Shown: one piece after another, positions 49,156-61,462 of the stretch | How the letters are laid out: the number at the start of each line of letters is the position of its first letter | Position numbering within the stretch: position 1 is the stretch's first letter | NCBI GenBank assembly: GCA_038373865.1 | Contig: JAXGGA010002205.1 | Location: 51,001-115,000, forward strand | Direction of reading: 5' to 3' | Length of the DNA stretch: 64,000 nt | DNA from: Uloborus plumipes | Taxonomy: Eukaryota > Arthropoda > Arachnida > Araneae > Uloboridae | The notes under the pieces: model-generated | Seen by the model: the letters and a program-made list of their open reading frames with translations, nothing else | Database searches by the model: none | Told to the model about the DNA's origin: nothing | Position numbers and translations under genes: made by a program

Positions 49156-50913
49156 CAGTAAACTCTCGATTATCCGCGAGGGTCTCGGGGAAAAAATCTT
49201 ATTTAACTTTATTCTTGTAAAGCAAAATTTTTCTTTAAAAACACAGCTCTGAAATCCAATTTTTCACAACATTTCTTATCCAAGAGTGCGGTATACTTTG
49301 TCCAAGAAATTATTTTACCTGGGCGTAATTGTAAGTACCACTTCTTTATAGATTTTATATGTTTGAGAACCCCAAATACAAATAATTTTTATGCTGTACC
49401 TATCATCACTGGTGTGTACATATGAGCCAATATTTTGAAAAGTGCCAATTTGAAGTTGGAGTTTTCTGATTAAAAAAATTTTTTGTAGAAAAAAATTAAT
49501 ATTAGATTCTAACTCTAAATTGGGTCTAAATGCAAGAAAATAAAAGGGAGGAGGTCAAGGAAGTTATTTACCCCCTTCTTAGATTACTCACTTTTAAGCC
49601 GTTACAGATCTGATGTTAATATGAGATACATACTCGTATTTGAGTTTATGCTTTCAGTCTTCGTTAATATCTCTAAATATGATATCATTTCCTTGCATTT
49701 TTAACATAGAATTAAGATAATTACATTAAAATATATTTATTAGGCTAAAAAATCAAATTTCATTATAAAAAAGCATTTCTTGGAAATAAAAATGAGCGAT
49801 AAGGTTTTTAGATAAAATAAATTATGAGATTACCAAATCTAAGCTAATAAAACATTTGTTTTGTTTTAAAACAAGACACAACTTCAACTTTTTCCACACA
49901 CAACTCTGTTGCTTGCTTTTCTTTAATTAGTTGCAGGAAATTTAATTTCTTGATCAGAAATTCAAACTTAGCATGCTAGTTATTATCTAGTTATTTAGCG
50001 AAGTTATGAGAAATAGAAGCACTGTTACCGCTCTGACTGTTACCGATCTGACAAACCGACAAAGTTTTTTTTTAATTTCCGAGTCGATCGCGCTGAACCA
50101 AAATCAAATACGTGGTTTTTTTACTTGCAATATAGGACTATACTTATATATAAAATAACTTTTAAAATAATAAAAGCTGCGCATTTTATCTCATGTTACC
50201 GATCTGATGACTTAAATGACACACATTTTATAAATCACTTTCAAAAATCTTACCTGCAATTTTAGATGCAGAAATGCAAATTTTTAATTACGATGCGATA
50301 AAACATCACACAAGGTACACAGTATCACGTGGTATCGGTGCAGGAAATGATTTTGAGAGCCTAAATATAACGCGGAACTGAGGGACACGCCTATTTCGCA
50401 TTCCCTAGAAAATCGGAAATCGATTAAAACAAATATCAAGTAAAATATTAACAAAGGGGTAAAAATAGAATTGTTTTTTGTGCAAGTGCGTTTTTTTTGG
50501 GGGGAAGTTAGAAAGTGCGCTTAAGCTGTTTGTATGCTAAGCTTTGCTACTGGGGACACGGTACCGATCTTATTTTTGATGTATAAAACAAATATTTTCT
50601 GAAGAAAAAACAATTTTTTCTGATATTATTAGATGAAATGAAAGCAAAACCTTGTCTTCTTTGTGGGAAAAATTATTTTTTTAACTAGTTATTGAAATAC
50701 TAGTGAAAATTCACTTGGGACTCAAATTGGCACTTTTCTAAATGTTAGCTCATATCACGTTTTAAGTTCAATGCAATTATTTTTAAGTAAAAGACACTTT
50801 TATCTTCTTTACCCCTTATTTTATCCCCTTATGCTTTTTTTCGGATTATCCGCGATTTTCGTCATCCGCGATACCCATGCCACCCGAATCCGCGGATAAT
50901 CGGGAGTGTGCAG
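49156..50913. mobile_element. 1.76-kb pogo/Tigger-like element, no transposase
   Basis: Left CAGTAAACTCTCGATTATCC plus GCG. The right end, reversed, is CTGCACACTCCCGATTATCC plus GCG. TA follows the right end; the left flank is CA. ATCCGCG words recur at 50847, 50868 and 50890. A second word, GTTACCGATCTGA, recurs inside at 49600, 50023, 50038, 50194 and 50563. No transposase recognised. Confidence 0.75.
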
Positions 50914-51182
50914 TATATACAAAATCACGAACAAAAACCCTATGCAGTGTTTAGTTCTTGCCTGAGGCTACTCATTTTCCCTAGCTTTCTGTACATAGAT
51001 AAAACTTGACCCTGTAGTGTACTAGAGAATCTCTTCGGATTCGTGAAGACTTGTTGAGTTATGATATATTCGTACACAGCAAAAATGTTGGTATTATGTT
51101 GCACAAAAAATACTTTATATTTCCTGGTAGAGATGGATGTGCTTGAATTAACTACACTTACCGCCAAAGCATCCATGGTACC

Positions 51183-51485
51183 AGAGTGATCGCCCTGGCG
51201 GCGCTCTGATGGCAAAAGGCAGCAGAAAAGACCAAACTGCTCTTTCCCGTTTCCTTAGCGGCCATCTACTGACAATGGCGTTCATTAACGGAACTAGAGT
51301 CTTCAAGATGTGCACTAAGTGCTCTTCTGCTCAGGCCTCCCCTGAGCATATTTTATCATGTCTGGGGCTTTCCAAATTGGATCTTATCCAAAACCCCTTG
51401 ATGGTTCTTGACTTTCTACGGGTGAACAGACTCATGGACCTGATCTAGCTCTGCTGGTCTCGGGGATCAGAACAAACAAACAAAC
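51183..51485 (+). mobile_element. 5'-truncated LINE 3' end
   Basis: The end of a LINE reading frame (51209-51448) is followed by a short 3' UTR and an (ACAA)n-like tail, AACAAACAAACAAAC, near 51470. This is the usual truncated, tailed LINE insertion. Target duplication not resolved. Confidence 0.75.
51209..51448 (+). pseudogene. LINE ORF2 C-terminal fragment
   Basis: The last 79 codons of a non-LTR retrotransposon ORF2, stop at 51448. The frame stays open a little upstream of the ATG at 51209, which is simply internal. Recognised by the zinc-knuckle-like end CTKCSSAQASPEHILSCLGL and by VLDFLRVNRLMDLI. This C-terminus occurs in Jockey/I-type LINEs and resembles copies I recall from spiders. 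Upstream blocks, QTALSRFLSGHL in particular, fit the tail of an RNase H domain. Reverse transcriptase and endonuclease are absent, so it is an inactive relic. Confidence 0.75.
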
Positions 51486-51620
51486 ACTTAGATGTAACAT
51501 GCGAAACTAAGCACCATCCTTTCCAGCTAGTAAATTATCACCACTACATATGATTTAATCATGGATATTCTTGATTGAGTTAATTTGTGTGGTCGACAAG
51601 GTAAAAGATGCGTACTGGGG

Positions 51621-51686
51621 TGCAGTGGTTCAATAGAAGGGGATTGCTGACTGTATATTTTGAAAAATGCAGTGGTTCAATAGAAG
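51621..51686. repeat. 19-bp direct repeat
   Basis: TGCAGTGGTTCAATAGAAG occurs exactly at 51621 and 51668, 47 bp apart. It may mark a small duplication or a target site. Confidence 0.85.
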
Positions 51687-52514
51687 TAAAGCCGAGTAGG
51701 AGAATGTGGGGCAAAGTGAAATGGCAAAGATAGCTTACCGGATTCAAAATGACTGAAAATTAGGAAGGAATAATATGTTTTGTAATACACCTGACACTGA
51801 AGTATTATTTTTCGTTTCTGGCAATTATTTTGGTTCGTAACTAGCCTTAGCTTGTAACTGATTATCACAATATTAATATGCAACAAACAGTGGGGGCGGA
51901 TTATCCCCAAAGATATAAATATACATTTATGCTATATTAAAAGCATACTTAATTTGCTTTTTCATTTTAATTATATCTCTGAGTAACCTACATAAACGCA
52001 AACAATTTAGGAAATTTCTTCATTTAGGATCTGCAATGCGACTCGTATACGAAATGAGATGCCTCAAAATTTATTTATTTATTTATTTATTTTTTGCAAT
52101 ATGAATGTATTTTCAGACGTAGGAATTCTAAGATTGAGGCCGATATTCTAGTTTTATCCCAAAAAATAAGTAAAAATATTGAAAATGACTAAATAAAAAA
52201 ATATCGTTTTGGATGATTTTTGAAACAAATATTTTAGGAGGGATGTCCTGCTAAGTGAATCTTCTTGCAAAAATATTCATGCTTTTGAACGTTTCACCTC
52301 TCTAGCCCCTTAAAAGAATGTTAGCGGTAAATGTAATGCTCTCTTTTCTTCTTCTAAAAAATAAAAGAAAAAAGAAGAAGAAAAGAAAAGAAAATAGCTT
52401 TAAAACTGTCGAAAAGTGAAAAACATAGGAGAGAGTTATGTATGAAAATCGGAAAGTGATGGTGTGAGGTAGGGGTGAACAGCTGCCATATTTTGATTCA
52501 CTTCATTTTACAGA

Positions 52515-52562
<48 letters not shown>

Positions 52563-54469
52563 GAATCGTGGCAGAAGAATTTTTTTTAAACCTCCACTGT
52601 GTTATTTTCGTTCTGATACCATACATATGTGACATATGGTGACTTCCAGTCTTCACGTAATCACTCAATTTTTTTAAAAGCTTATATCTTTTTCGTCATC
52701 TTTCACTTTAGAAATAGTTCTCCGAATTTATTAATAGTAGTCTATTTAAGCTACAAGTTCTCAAAACATAAAATCCTGGTCTGGTTTATTGAACATATTC
52801 TTTTTTGTTTTGTTTTTGTTTTTTCGATTTCTTTTCTTTTTGTTTCAAACTTATACTATGAGGAAATTAGGGGCGAAAAAAAAATCTATATGACTCGTAT
52901 AATGAAAATGCAGAAAAATCTGCGTTACATTTCTCAACGAACTATTTCAGATCACTCAAAGGTTATTGAACTCTAAAAGCATCCATATTTGATTCGACAT
53001 AATCAGGACACAAAATAAAACCAGGCAGAGATGTACAACAAAAAACCTTCTTTCATGATCTTGTTCTTTACTGGGCAGCAAACTTGAGGTCTCTTTCATT
53101 GCGTAAGATAAAAACAGTATGCGAAAAGTAATACTTACATATATGATTTTGGCCAAAAAGCTTTGATCTATTGAAAGCATTTATGGGAGGAAACTCTGCC
53201 CTACTATTTTTATTGCCTCTTTGAGATATTGCTTCCACGTTCTCCAATGTTTACTTCCAATTGATGAAGAAATGAAAAGGGCTTCTAAATTGTTGGGTTG
53301 GCTTAAATGAATACTAAAAATAGACCAACTTAGAGGGGAAGTGGTATTTCTTTCAGAGAGAATTGTTACAAATCAAATCTTGTAGCAAATCCCATTGAAC
53401 GTAACTATTTATAAGTTTCTCTACCTTCCCATCAAAAAATAACTATTTGATTTTAAATGTAGAATTTGTTGGGGTAAATCGTTACAGAATTTCAATGTTT
53501 CAAATTTAGACACTTCTCTTCTTTTTGCATAAATTGAGACATAGCATTTTGTGCAATGTTGTACAAGAGTACATGCCAATAAAAAATTGGCTTTATGATT
53601 ATTTCTAGCAAATTAAAACCTATTAACATTTATCCCAATTAGTTTCCTTTCATCCGTAATACCATAGGGGATAAATAAAAATTACTTTGAAAACATTGTT
53701 TCCAATATATTGGGAAAGTCAGAAGAAAAATGGTTAAAATGATGAAATTAAATATGTACGTTTCACATTTTAAAGTGAGAGAAGCCCATGTTTGGGAACG
53801 CAATTTTAGTAAAATTGCTGTTTTTTATGATTGTATCTTTTGTAAATGGATGATTTTTGTGACAGTGAGTTTTTAACCGTTGCTTTTTTTTCTTTAAGAA
53901 GAAAATTAAGACCCAGCTTTTTAATTTCACCAACTGTATAGCGTTCAACGCGTCTCTAATTTAAATCGCGCGATCCAAAATATCGCAAAATTTACGTACT
54001 CGGAACTCTTGTCTTTATTCTTTTGAGAGTTGACAGACGATCTATTACTAAAAAATGCCGCATGGGTAAAGCTAAGAGAAAACAAGAAAGCTACTTAAAT
54101 GCCTCCTGTAAGACATAGGTTGCTGGTGCAAAAAAAAAAAAAAAAACTACAGGGAGGGGGGAGGTGAAATAGGTGAGAGGAGGAGGTAACTTAAGTGGGC
54201 GGTGCCCCTGAGCTAACCTTTTTCTTTAAAGAAATTGCACAATTGAATTTTAATGTCATTACTAATTGAATGGCTCACTCTAAAATATTTGGATCGCGGA
54301 GTAGAAAATTATAAGAATGATCACAGTTTGACTTCATCTTTCTAATTCAGAAAAAATACTTTTAGATTGCATTTACTTACTTTTTTTTAAGTAAAATCTC
54401 TGACTTGAATAGTGAAATAATCTTTAAATTAGTTTAAAAAAAGATACGCTTTTAGATGCACTTATAATG
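51687..54469. other. AT-rich DNA, no gene seen
   Basis: ATTT microsatellite near 52071-52092, 43 uninterrupted A's at 52518-52560, A15 near 54130. The 115-codon plus frame at 52629-52976 has no recognisable features. Confidence 0.55.
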
Positions 54470-54745
54470 CATCAACATGTAATATAGTAATATAGTTTAT
54501 ATAATATATTTTATCCTTTAGTATTGATAATAGTACTAAAGATATTACTTTTATATTTGCAAAGAAATGAATTTTATCTTTTATTCAGAGTTACACACAC
54601 AAACAACTGAAACACTTATACACATCATCTTGTAATAATATAGTTTAGCCTATAGTTTCTACAATAGTATTAAATATATTATTTTTATATTTGTAAAGAA
54701 CGTGAGTTTTATCTTTTATTCAGAGTTACATACAGACATACCCCC
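54470..54745. repeat. 145-bp tandem duplication
   Basis: TTTTATCTTTTATTCAGAGT at 54572 and 54717, with the preceding AATATAGTTTA...TATATTTG(C/T)AAAGAA blocks also repeated, gives a 145-bp period and two copies. Confidence 0.8.
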
Positions 54746-55235
54746 AAGTGAAACTAATAAACGCGTATTAATAAAAGTAAAGGGTAAACAGTTCTTATGA
54801 TAAAAAGGTTTATTCCAAACGAACGCTCTGTTTTAGTTACAAATAAAATATCCACGCCCAACAGCAGTTTATTTACATAGCAAGCGAAACAAAACACTCT
54901 AAATATTTTCTTGATAGTTTCTCAATTTATCTTTCTGCATCCCCCCCCCCCCATAACGTGTATCCAAGAATGCAGGCATTTTTCTATTGTGTTTCAAGCA
55001 TATACTTACGCTTCAAATGTCCTGATGCTATTGATTTTGGAAGATATGCGTGGTGTTTTTAGCTATTATCTTTAAGCACTTCCGGGATCAAAAGGAGGAA
55101 GGAAATGCCAAATGCTCGTTTTTCCATTAATTCATTTTGTCATCTTTTGTCACATTGAGCGTTATATCGATTGGTGGTGTAAACAATCTACGTCTGATTT
55201 GGTTTTTGCAATGAAATCTGAGTTAGGAGAATTCT

Positions 55236-55283
<48 letters not shown>

Positions 55284-58106
55284 GGGGGGGAGGGGGACTT
55301 CAGTAAATCAACCAACAATAATGTTTCAGCAGAGAATTACTATTTGTTTAACCTACATACTATAATGCATACATTGTTTAGAAAGCAAATAACCTTTGTA
55401 CACAATAATACAAGGAAAAAAAACCACGCACACCACACAGAAGGGTGCGCTAGAAACATGACTTATTTTCAAGACTAAAATATTTTAAGGTAAAATTAAA
55501 TTAAGCATAAAATCATAATATTTTAAGTGTCAAAATAGGCAAATAAATAAAGCAAGCTATTGAAATGTATGTGTAAGTCAATAACTATAAAGTTAGCTTG
55601 GTCTGAAACTGATCCCAAACTTTTTCACTTTTTCAAGATGTCTGAAGAACATTTCCTTTATCGTGAAACAAGAGTGAAAATCACTTTTCCATGCTTCAGT
55701 AAGTGCGGGAAAAGAAGATTCTCTCTATTTTCGGTGTAAAATATTTGGAGGCCACTGTGACCTTTTCCGCCGTTCTGGATATAAGGATCAAAATGTATAC
55801 TTTTATAAGGCTAATGACTAAATAATCAAATCAGAACTCAACGAGGCTCATTTTATGAAAAGTCAGAAAGTTCGGGGAAGTCGTTCAGTTTATCCAGTTC
55901 AGCGTTACGTTTCAGTTTGTTGAGCAATAAACTGTGCGAAGAGCCACACTAGCCCCTTCCGTATTCTTAGTGCTAACGTTTTTTATCAACGTTTTGTATA
56001 GCTTTTCATGATTTCGGACTTCGTTTTTCTCTATAGCAAATACTTGCATGATGTAATACTTATTCTCTCTCCCCCTCCCTCCCCCCATTTTTTACGAGTG
56101 CGGGTTAAAAATGCCTCTAAAATATTTATTCTGTGTAAAAAGCTTTGTTCTGTGCAATATTAAACCAAAAATCGCGAAGCAAATGAACTGTTCATAAATA
56201 TGTGTTTTTATTTTTGAAAAAACTGCGCAAACATTATTTTTCGGTAAAAAGTGCAACGACATTATGTATGCTCTTTTACCAGACTTCAAATTGCTACCTA
56301 TTCCACAATCTCCTAAGATCAGTTTTCACTTTAAACAAATAATATTACATAAAAGCATTTAAATAAAACTAAGTATTAGAAACTTTACTTTAGCAAAAAC
56401 TTACCCTTTGTTTAACACATTCTGATGTATTTCACTAACTCTACATTGAAGTATCAAAAGACTAATCTCGTGTTGCTACCAATAAAGGTTGATAGAATTG
56501 ATTTTGAAAAGCAATTGCGTAAATCTGAAGACACGTCATTCCGATTTATTTTCAAATGGATCTTGGATTCCTGAAAATTCCAATTGTAGATTCTGATGCT
56601 TTTTCTCTTGAAGTTTAGAAGTTCATTAACCTCTGGGACACATGTTGGTTCTAATTGACAATTATTTTAACATGTGATGACTGGAATGTACCCTTTCTTG
56701 ACATAATGCTTTATTGATCAAAGAAACTTCATCAGATAATTATATCTGAAGTTAACTATCACAACTTCTTATCGTATCCCTATTATTACTTAAAAAATTC
56801 AAAGCTGAAGTTTGACATTGGTAAAGTTATAATAACTTTTCTGGCTATAGAAGCAATTATTATCATTTACTGTATTATCTCTAAATGCTCTCTTTTGAAT
56901 GATTACAAAATATTAAATTTATTTAACTCATTTTACTTGTAATATCAAAATTAAATACTACGAAATAAAAGAAACAGTTTACTACGTCGTCTAATGTTTT
57001 TGTTGAATCAAAATGACACAAAAGTTAAATCGACAAAAAGATGCTTAAAAGATGTGTACATATGTTATTGTTATGGATGAAAAATGTCAAAAATATGTTT
57101 CAAAATAACACTGAAAATATTGGATCAGTTAGAATTTTCCAAATGGGAAAAAAAATCGAAAAATGTGTAGCATTTGATTCCAGAGAAAGAAATTCATTGG
57201 TAGCACCGCAAATAATCATCTGACTAGTACTAATAAGAAGCAAACAGATTTAAGTCAACGATAACCATCAAACACCGTGTATAGTGAAAGCAACAATTTT
57301 GATTGCTCAGAAGAAAAAAAAACACATCTGAATTTTCGCTTGAATTTCACTTGCAAAAGTGGACGAGAAACTTTCCCTGTTGATAGCGGAAAATAAGGGA
57401 GTAATTTATTTTACTTTTACAACACAAGGCAAATAAATTAATGCTTAAAAAAACTATAAAACTTCTACTGTTGAAGGTTTTGAGGAAGTTCTCAACTTAC
57501 TTTTAATTATAGAAAAACGAAATTAAAGTGAAGTAAGTACTACACTTTTTTTAACAAAAACATGGAACTACAGCAAATATATTTGTAAAAGAATAAAATG
57601 GAATATTTGAAAGGATAATTTTCCTGACAGTAGTTTAACGACCTCTTCAGAAATAAAACTGGTTTCCTTTTGGGTATAATTATGGTTTTCTTTTTACTAC
57701 TTAAACTATTATCATTGGATTATATTTACATACACATATGATCTACTTTCTGTATTTGCATTTATTTAAAAAGATAGGTTAAACAGACAGCATTTTTTCC
57801 TACTGCAGCAATAGTTAGTCTTATAGTTATATTTTTTTCGCTCAGTGCTCTTTTTACGTGTTAATCACGAAACTCCAAATCACGAGATAAAAATAATGCT
57901 TAGAAAAAAATCACAGAAAGAAAAATATGTATATAGTCTGCGCTTTATTTGAACTCAACCTTTAATTGAAAAATACTGAATTACTATCGTAAAAAAAACC
58001 ATTTGAATTTTTTCTCTCAGTATTCGCAGACATAAAGTTAACAAGAATTAAACAATCCAGTATTTAGTCATTTACTGTCATTAAAAGGCACAATTCATAT
58101 CAAGTA
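54746..58106. other. AT-rich DNA, no gene seen
   Basis: C10 near 54943, (AT)20 at 55241-55280 followed by a G run, and a CT/C-rich patch near 56066-56087. No gene or clear element. Confidence 0.55.
55241..55280. repeat. (AT)20 microsatellite
   Basis: Twenty uninterrupted AT units next to a G8-A-G5 run. Confidence 0.95.
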
Positions 58107-59389
58107 GGGGAGAGTGGTAATGAATGGGCCACTTTTTGATTTTGAATTTTTGTAATTTTTTCTAACACTTTGTTTTAACTCTAAATTGGTGTTTTAGTTA
58201 CTTTACTTATCTGGCTATCTAAAAAAGTCATAAAAGTTGGATTAGCACCTGTCTATAATGAATTATAATAGAAAATAAAAATTTTGAAATTTGGCCCATT
58301 CAACCCCACCTATGGGGTTGAATGGGCCATCGAAGGTAATGAATGGGCCACTAAATGAATTCAATGAAAACATGTGGATTTAATCTTTTATTTGCTGAAG
58401 ATGACAAAATAAATGTTGCACTTGACATGATGATACAAAATCATACTGATTTAAAATTATATAAACATCAAAACTGATGCAATTGAAATAAAACTGATGC
58501 ATACCAATTGTAGCAGAAAAATGACTAAATAATGAGATTGTAAGAAATAAATAACATCAAATATATATAAAAAAAAACAGATAATACACACTATGATTTA
58601 ACAAAATTTATGTATTTTAAAAATAATATTAAAAATCACTTTCAAAAACTTCATCTTCATTTTCAAACTTGTCAAAATTCAAAATTTTTTTTTTAAATTT
58701 ACTAGACATCGGGAATAAGAAACATCTAACTTAAGCTACCAAGAAAGAAAATGAAATTGTACTGTGAGGAATATAATATAAAGGAGAGAGGGGGGCTTTT
58801 TCAAGCCATGCACTGCGACCAGAGGTCTATTGTACTATAGGAATATAATATAGATCTGCAAATTATATTTAAAAGTTACTACAAACCTATTTTGACGACA
58901 GTAATCTTTATCTATGACAGTCAGTTGTGTTTCATATTAATGCGAAAATCCAAAGAAAAGGAAGAAAAACAATATTTAGGTGGCCCATTCAATACCATGA
59001 CATAGTGGCCCATTCAGCCCCACCTATACTTTTGGAATACATTTAGGTTTTTTGAGTACATTGAATTTAGATAACATCAAAATACATCTTAAGATTAGTT
59101 TATAGATATGGAAAGACTAGCTTATACATATGTATGCAGTGAAATACTTGGTACATTTTAGCTAGGAAATGTTTTACTAAAAAGAGAAAAACTTACTTTT
59201 CAGTCAGATTCTTGACCATGCCACTCTAGTTCGAAAATGGCTCAGCGCAAACGAATGAAAATTGGATGAGTTTAGTAGAACAAATAGCTACATCTATTGG
59301 TGGCATCAAAAAAAAATTCATGCAAATACTTTTTCATATTTTGTTAGTGGCCCATTCATCACCATGGCCCATTCATTACCACTCTCCCC
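58107..59389. mobile_element. 1.28-kb TA-flanked element with GGCCCATTCA words
   Basis: Perfect 25-bp inverted ends at 58107-58131 (GGGGAGAGTGGTAATGAATG...) and 59365-59389, flanked by TA. GGCCCATTCA, in either orientation, occurs eight times: 58121, 58293, 58319, 58340, 58982, 59007, 59349, 59366. A short acidic minus-strand C-terminus lies at 58629-58709. The terminal GGGGA and TA target match the element at 20684. Non-autonomous as it stands. Confidence 0.85.
58629..58709 (-). pseudogene. Putative transposase C-terminal tail
   Basis: Minus frame of 26 residues: MSSKFKKKILNFDKFENED then EVFESDF and a stop. A basic stretch followed by an acidic end is the style of pogo/Tigger-type transposase C-termini, and it lies in the expected type of element. 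Short and not diagnostic; the rest of the protein is not recognisable. Confidence 0.3.
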
Positions 59390-60779
59390 TATCTGCAATA
59401 AAGTACTCAAAAAAGGTAGAAGGTTTAGTGTTTATTGTAAAGAAGGTTGGTATACTGACCTTTTTTCTTCTTCTTTTTTTTTTTTTAATTTTTTCGATCA
59501 AAACTAACACGCTGCTAAATGTTGCGTCAAGGTATCTAATTTAAATTTATTGATAGGTTAAGAAGTGAACAAATTTACCTTATGAATCAAAAGTAATACT
59601 ACGAAAAACAACAACATCAATGAGCAACTACTAATCTATTGGCATATCTATTAAAAATTTGTATATTTTAATGATGGTTTTCTTAAAATGAATTAATAAT
59701 GCGACTCTTTTGGCATAATTTTTTCTTATTACACTATTTAAATCAGCTTTTTGCTAAGTTTATGCTTCAAATATCAATAAAGTAATGCGGAGTTTATCCC
59801 TAATTGAATTTTTTAGTTCAGAAATGGGAAAAACGCCATATGTTCTATTTTTTTAGGGAAACATTTATGTTACGTTAAATTGTTCAATTCTGATTACAAC
59901 AGTTTCTATTGAAAGAAGTATACCTAAATATGCATTCCTTTCAGTATAAAATATTGCATAAATTTTAATGGTGGAAATGTTTTTTTTTTTTTTTTTAATT
60001 TGTGAACCTGGCGCTTGACTAGTTTCTGAAATAAGAGGTTCAATTCAAGTGGCAATATTTGAATATATTGAACATATCGTTTGTTCGTCAATTTCAGCAA
60101 AATAAAGTATTTGTCGATTTTAGATCATGTACTAAATTTCAACGGATTGATGTAATTTTTCCTTCATGTCTTAAATATAGAAAAAAAATCATGCTTTATT
60201 TTTGATTGGTATATTAAGCTTCAAGAATGAATTTATCGTTCTTAATCAGAATATCGTTCTTAGTCAGAAATATCGCTGACACTGTTGTTATTTTGCAGGT
60301 CAATGTAAAACTTGAAAAGATTGGGCAACTGTTTATTTTTAGATAATTCGTTTAATTTCATGACACTGTTGTGTTGCTTATTTTTGACACACATTAAATT
60401 TAATGTCTTAAGACACCTCTTCAGTTTACGTTATTCACTCTTCATTTACGAGATATCAAAATATTTTCCATACTTTGTAAAGTTTTAGACACAGGCATCG
60501 TACTTTAATCGACTGACATTTGGTGCATTTTTAAAATCATGTATGAAATTTCAGTGGACATAACTGATGTCTTTTAGAGCAAACGGCACCAATGCAATAG
60601 TAGCGACTTGAGCCTAAATTCCGAAAATAGTGAAGAAATGAAAAACGCTATTGACTCCTTACAGTTACCAGGGTAGATCGGAAGAAAGATAAAAGGCTAC
60701 TAGTAGATTAAAAAAACATTTCCTAACAATAGACAGAAAATATATAAGGGATTTAAGCTGCTTTTATGACTCACTTTTC
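59390..60779. other. AT-rich DNA, no gene seen
   Basis: Contains a 2.4-copy tandem of TATCGTTCTTARTCAGAA at about 60233-60275 and poly-T near 59980. No gene. Confidence 0.55.
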
Positions 60780-61086
60780 GACATCATCATTTATTTAGGT
60801 ATTCGCTAGAATTCAGAAATAGTTTGTTTATAACTTCTTAGTAAAAATCTGGTCCATGGAGCCAGATATCGGCGGATGTTTCCACAGGACTATTTTAAGA
60901 AAACCGCGTGCCGGATAAGTGCTCGTTCGACGTTGGAAACAAGAAATAGTCAATGGGTGCCAAATCTGAATTGTATGAGGGTGAACTTCCAATTTCCCAT
61001 CTGAACCGTTGCAACAATTCCAGCATTGCTGGAGCAGTATGGAGCCCTGCATTGTCCTTCAAAAGGATGAAACCTTCACTCCTCAT
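60780..61086 (-). pseudogene. mariner DD34D transposase C-terminal fragment
   Basis: The frame from 61086 to 60895 reads FILLKDNAGLHTAPAML, then LLQRFRWEI and SDLAPIDYFLFP, and ends EHLSGTRF. The aspartates in KDN and APIDY are 34 residues apart, the mariner DD34D spacing. After a frameshift, SADIWLHGPDFY and EVINKL match the mariner C-terminus. The N-terminal half and the first catalytic D are not recognisable upstream (61087-61300). Unlike the 42440 fragment, this one keeps only the C-terminal part, so the two are independent relics. Confidence 0.75.
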
Positions 61087-61462
61087 GCTTTGCCGTTTCT
61101 AGACACAATCTTTGCAAAAAAAAGTGAACTAAGGCTTGCCAATGTTTGTGCACGAGACCGATTTCTAAGCGTCTTGCCATTTCAATCGCCTGGAACCATC
61201 TGGAAATTTTCACTGCCTACCCGCAAACTAGCTGTATAACAAGTAGCACCATCTGTCTCCCCACTGTCGAAGCAAAACTTCTCCACAACATATAGTCTTC
61301 AAATGCTGCTGCTTGTAATACATGTATTTTTTAACAAACCCTCGTTGTTTTCAATCTGCTGAAATTTGTCGTTTAAAATGAGCAAAAACAGAAAGAAGAA
61401 TTTTTGAGAGCGGATGCTGATTCTGCTATTTTTTTTCCTTTTTAGCTTACTATACCCCTCTA

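Noticed and set aside
52629..52976. 115-codon plus frame with hydrophobic stretches
   Set aside because: Hydrophobicity follows T-rich composition; no homology or start context.
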